Below are positions 63,998 through 64,000 of a stretch of DNA of 64,000 nt, in pieces. Numbering within the stretch: the first letter of the stretch is position 1; every line of letters begins with the position of its first letter. The position numbers were made by a program, and so were the translations under genes. The notes under the pieces were generated by a model. The model did no database searches, had not been told where the DNA came from, and was given only the letters and a program-made list of their open reading frames with translations. Where the stretch lies: the NCBI GenBank assembly GCA_014529385.2, contig CM043957.1, positions 90,607,160-90,671,159 of the forward strand, in the 5' to 3' direction. The DNA comes from Adiantum capillus-veneris. Lineage: Eukaryota; Streptophyta; Polypodiopsida; Polypodiales; Pteridaceae.

Positions 63998-64000
63998 GGG

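Larger units (their letters stand above)
58551..64000 (-). mobile_element. Element F: chromodomain Ty3/gypsy retrotransposon (3' half)
   Basis: Read on the minus strand from the right edge: protease, RT, RNase H, integrase, chromodomain-like tail, noncoding stretch, polypurine tract, 3' LTR. The 5' LTR and gag lie beyond 64000. Pol is the least damaged in the window: two frameshifts and one amber, shared with B and C. Confidence 0.93.

Overview
The window is plant nuclear DNA. It lies inside one very long, intron-rich gene whose introns are packed with nested retrotransposons. Eight short exons on the + strand (1476-1580, 1695-1811, 2742-2882, 31886-31985, 32298-32428, 32516-32587, 52293-52357, 54032-54092) splice at GT/AG sites, with matching phases, into 264 uninterrupted codons that read as the N-terminal half of a UDP-sugar pyrophosphorylase (USP, UDPGP family). 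The first exon or exons lie left of the window and the C-terminal exons lie right of it. Two introns are about 29.0 kb and 19.7 kb, and the last visible one exceeds 9.9 kb. Giant TE-filled introns, chromodomain-bearing Ty3/gypsy elements with Met-tRNA primer sites, and abundant L1-like LINEs suggest a large-genome land plant. A fern or other non-seed vascular plant is my guess; no marker in the window proves it.

Layout. 1-1430: 5' half of an antisense LINE (LINE-0). 1476-2882: USP exons a-c. Intron 2883-31885: a 5'-truncated LINE (LINE-1a, 4495-21811) split by gag-only LTR element A (5580-17941, TSD CTGAG), which itself contains chromovirus B (7400-13813, TSD GATAT), and split again by solo LTR E (18341-19799, TSD TCGGG). 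Directly after its tail comes LINE-1b (21865-31310), split by chromovirus C (22178-30165, TSD CAGCG), which carries solo LTR D1 (26844-28128). 31886-32587: USP exons d-f. Intron 32588-52292: a repeat field, then a miniature LTR element (TRIM, 34405-47218, TSD CTAAG). The TRIM is split by solo LTR D2 (34749-46957, TSD TTCAA), and D2 is split at its CT microsatellite by three head-to-tail LINE insertions (LINE-X, LINE-2, LINE-3). Then come a gypsy remnant H, LTR remnant I, and LINE-4 carrying a 139-bp hAT-like MITE. 52293-54092: USP exons g-h. After that come SINE-like units, a decayed LINE-5, and from 58551 to the right edge a minus-strand chromovirus F.

The most unusual observation is in the LINEs. 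In all four copies that keep the junction, ORF1 and the endonuclease/RT ORF2 lie in the same frame. They are separated by a single stop codon, and no usable AUG precedes the first endonuclease catalytic motif. The stop context is UGA-CGG in two copies, UGA-CAA in one and UAG-GGA in one. UGA-CGG and UAG-G are contexts known for stop-codon readthrough in plant RNA viruses. The sequence is therefore consistent with an ORF1-ORF2 readthrough fusion. The LINEs also share a 3'-terminal stem-loop and are repeatedly joined 3' end to 5' end at microsatellites.
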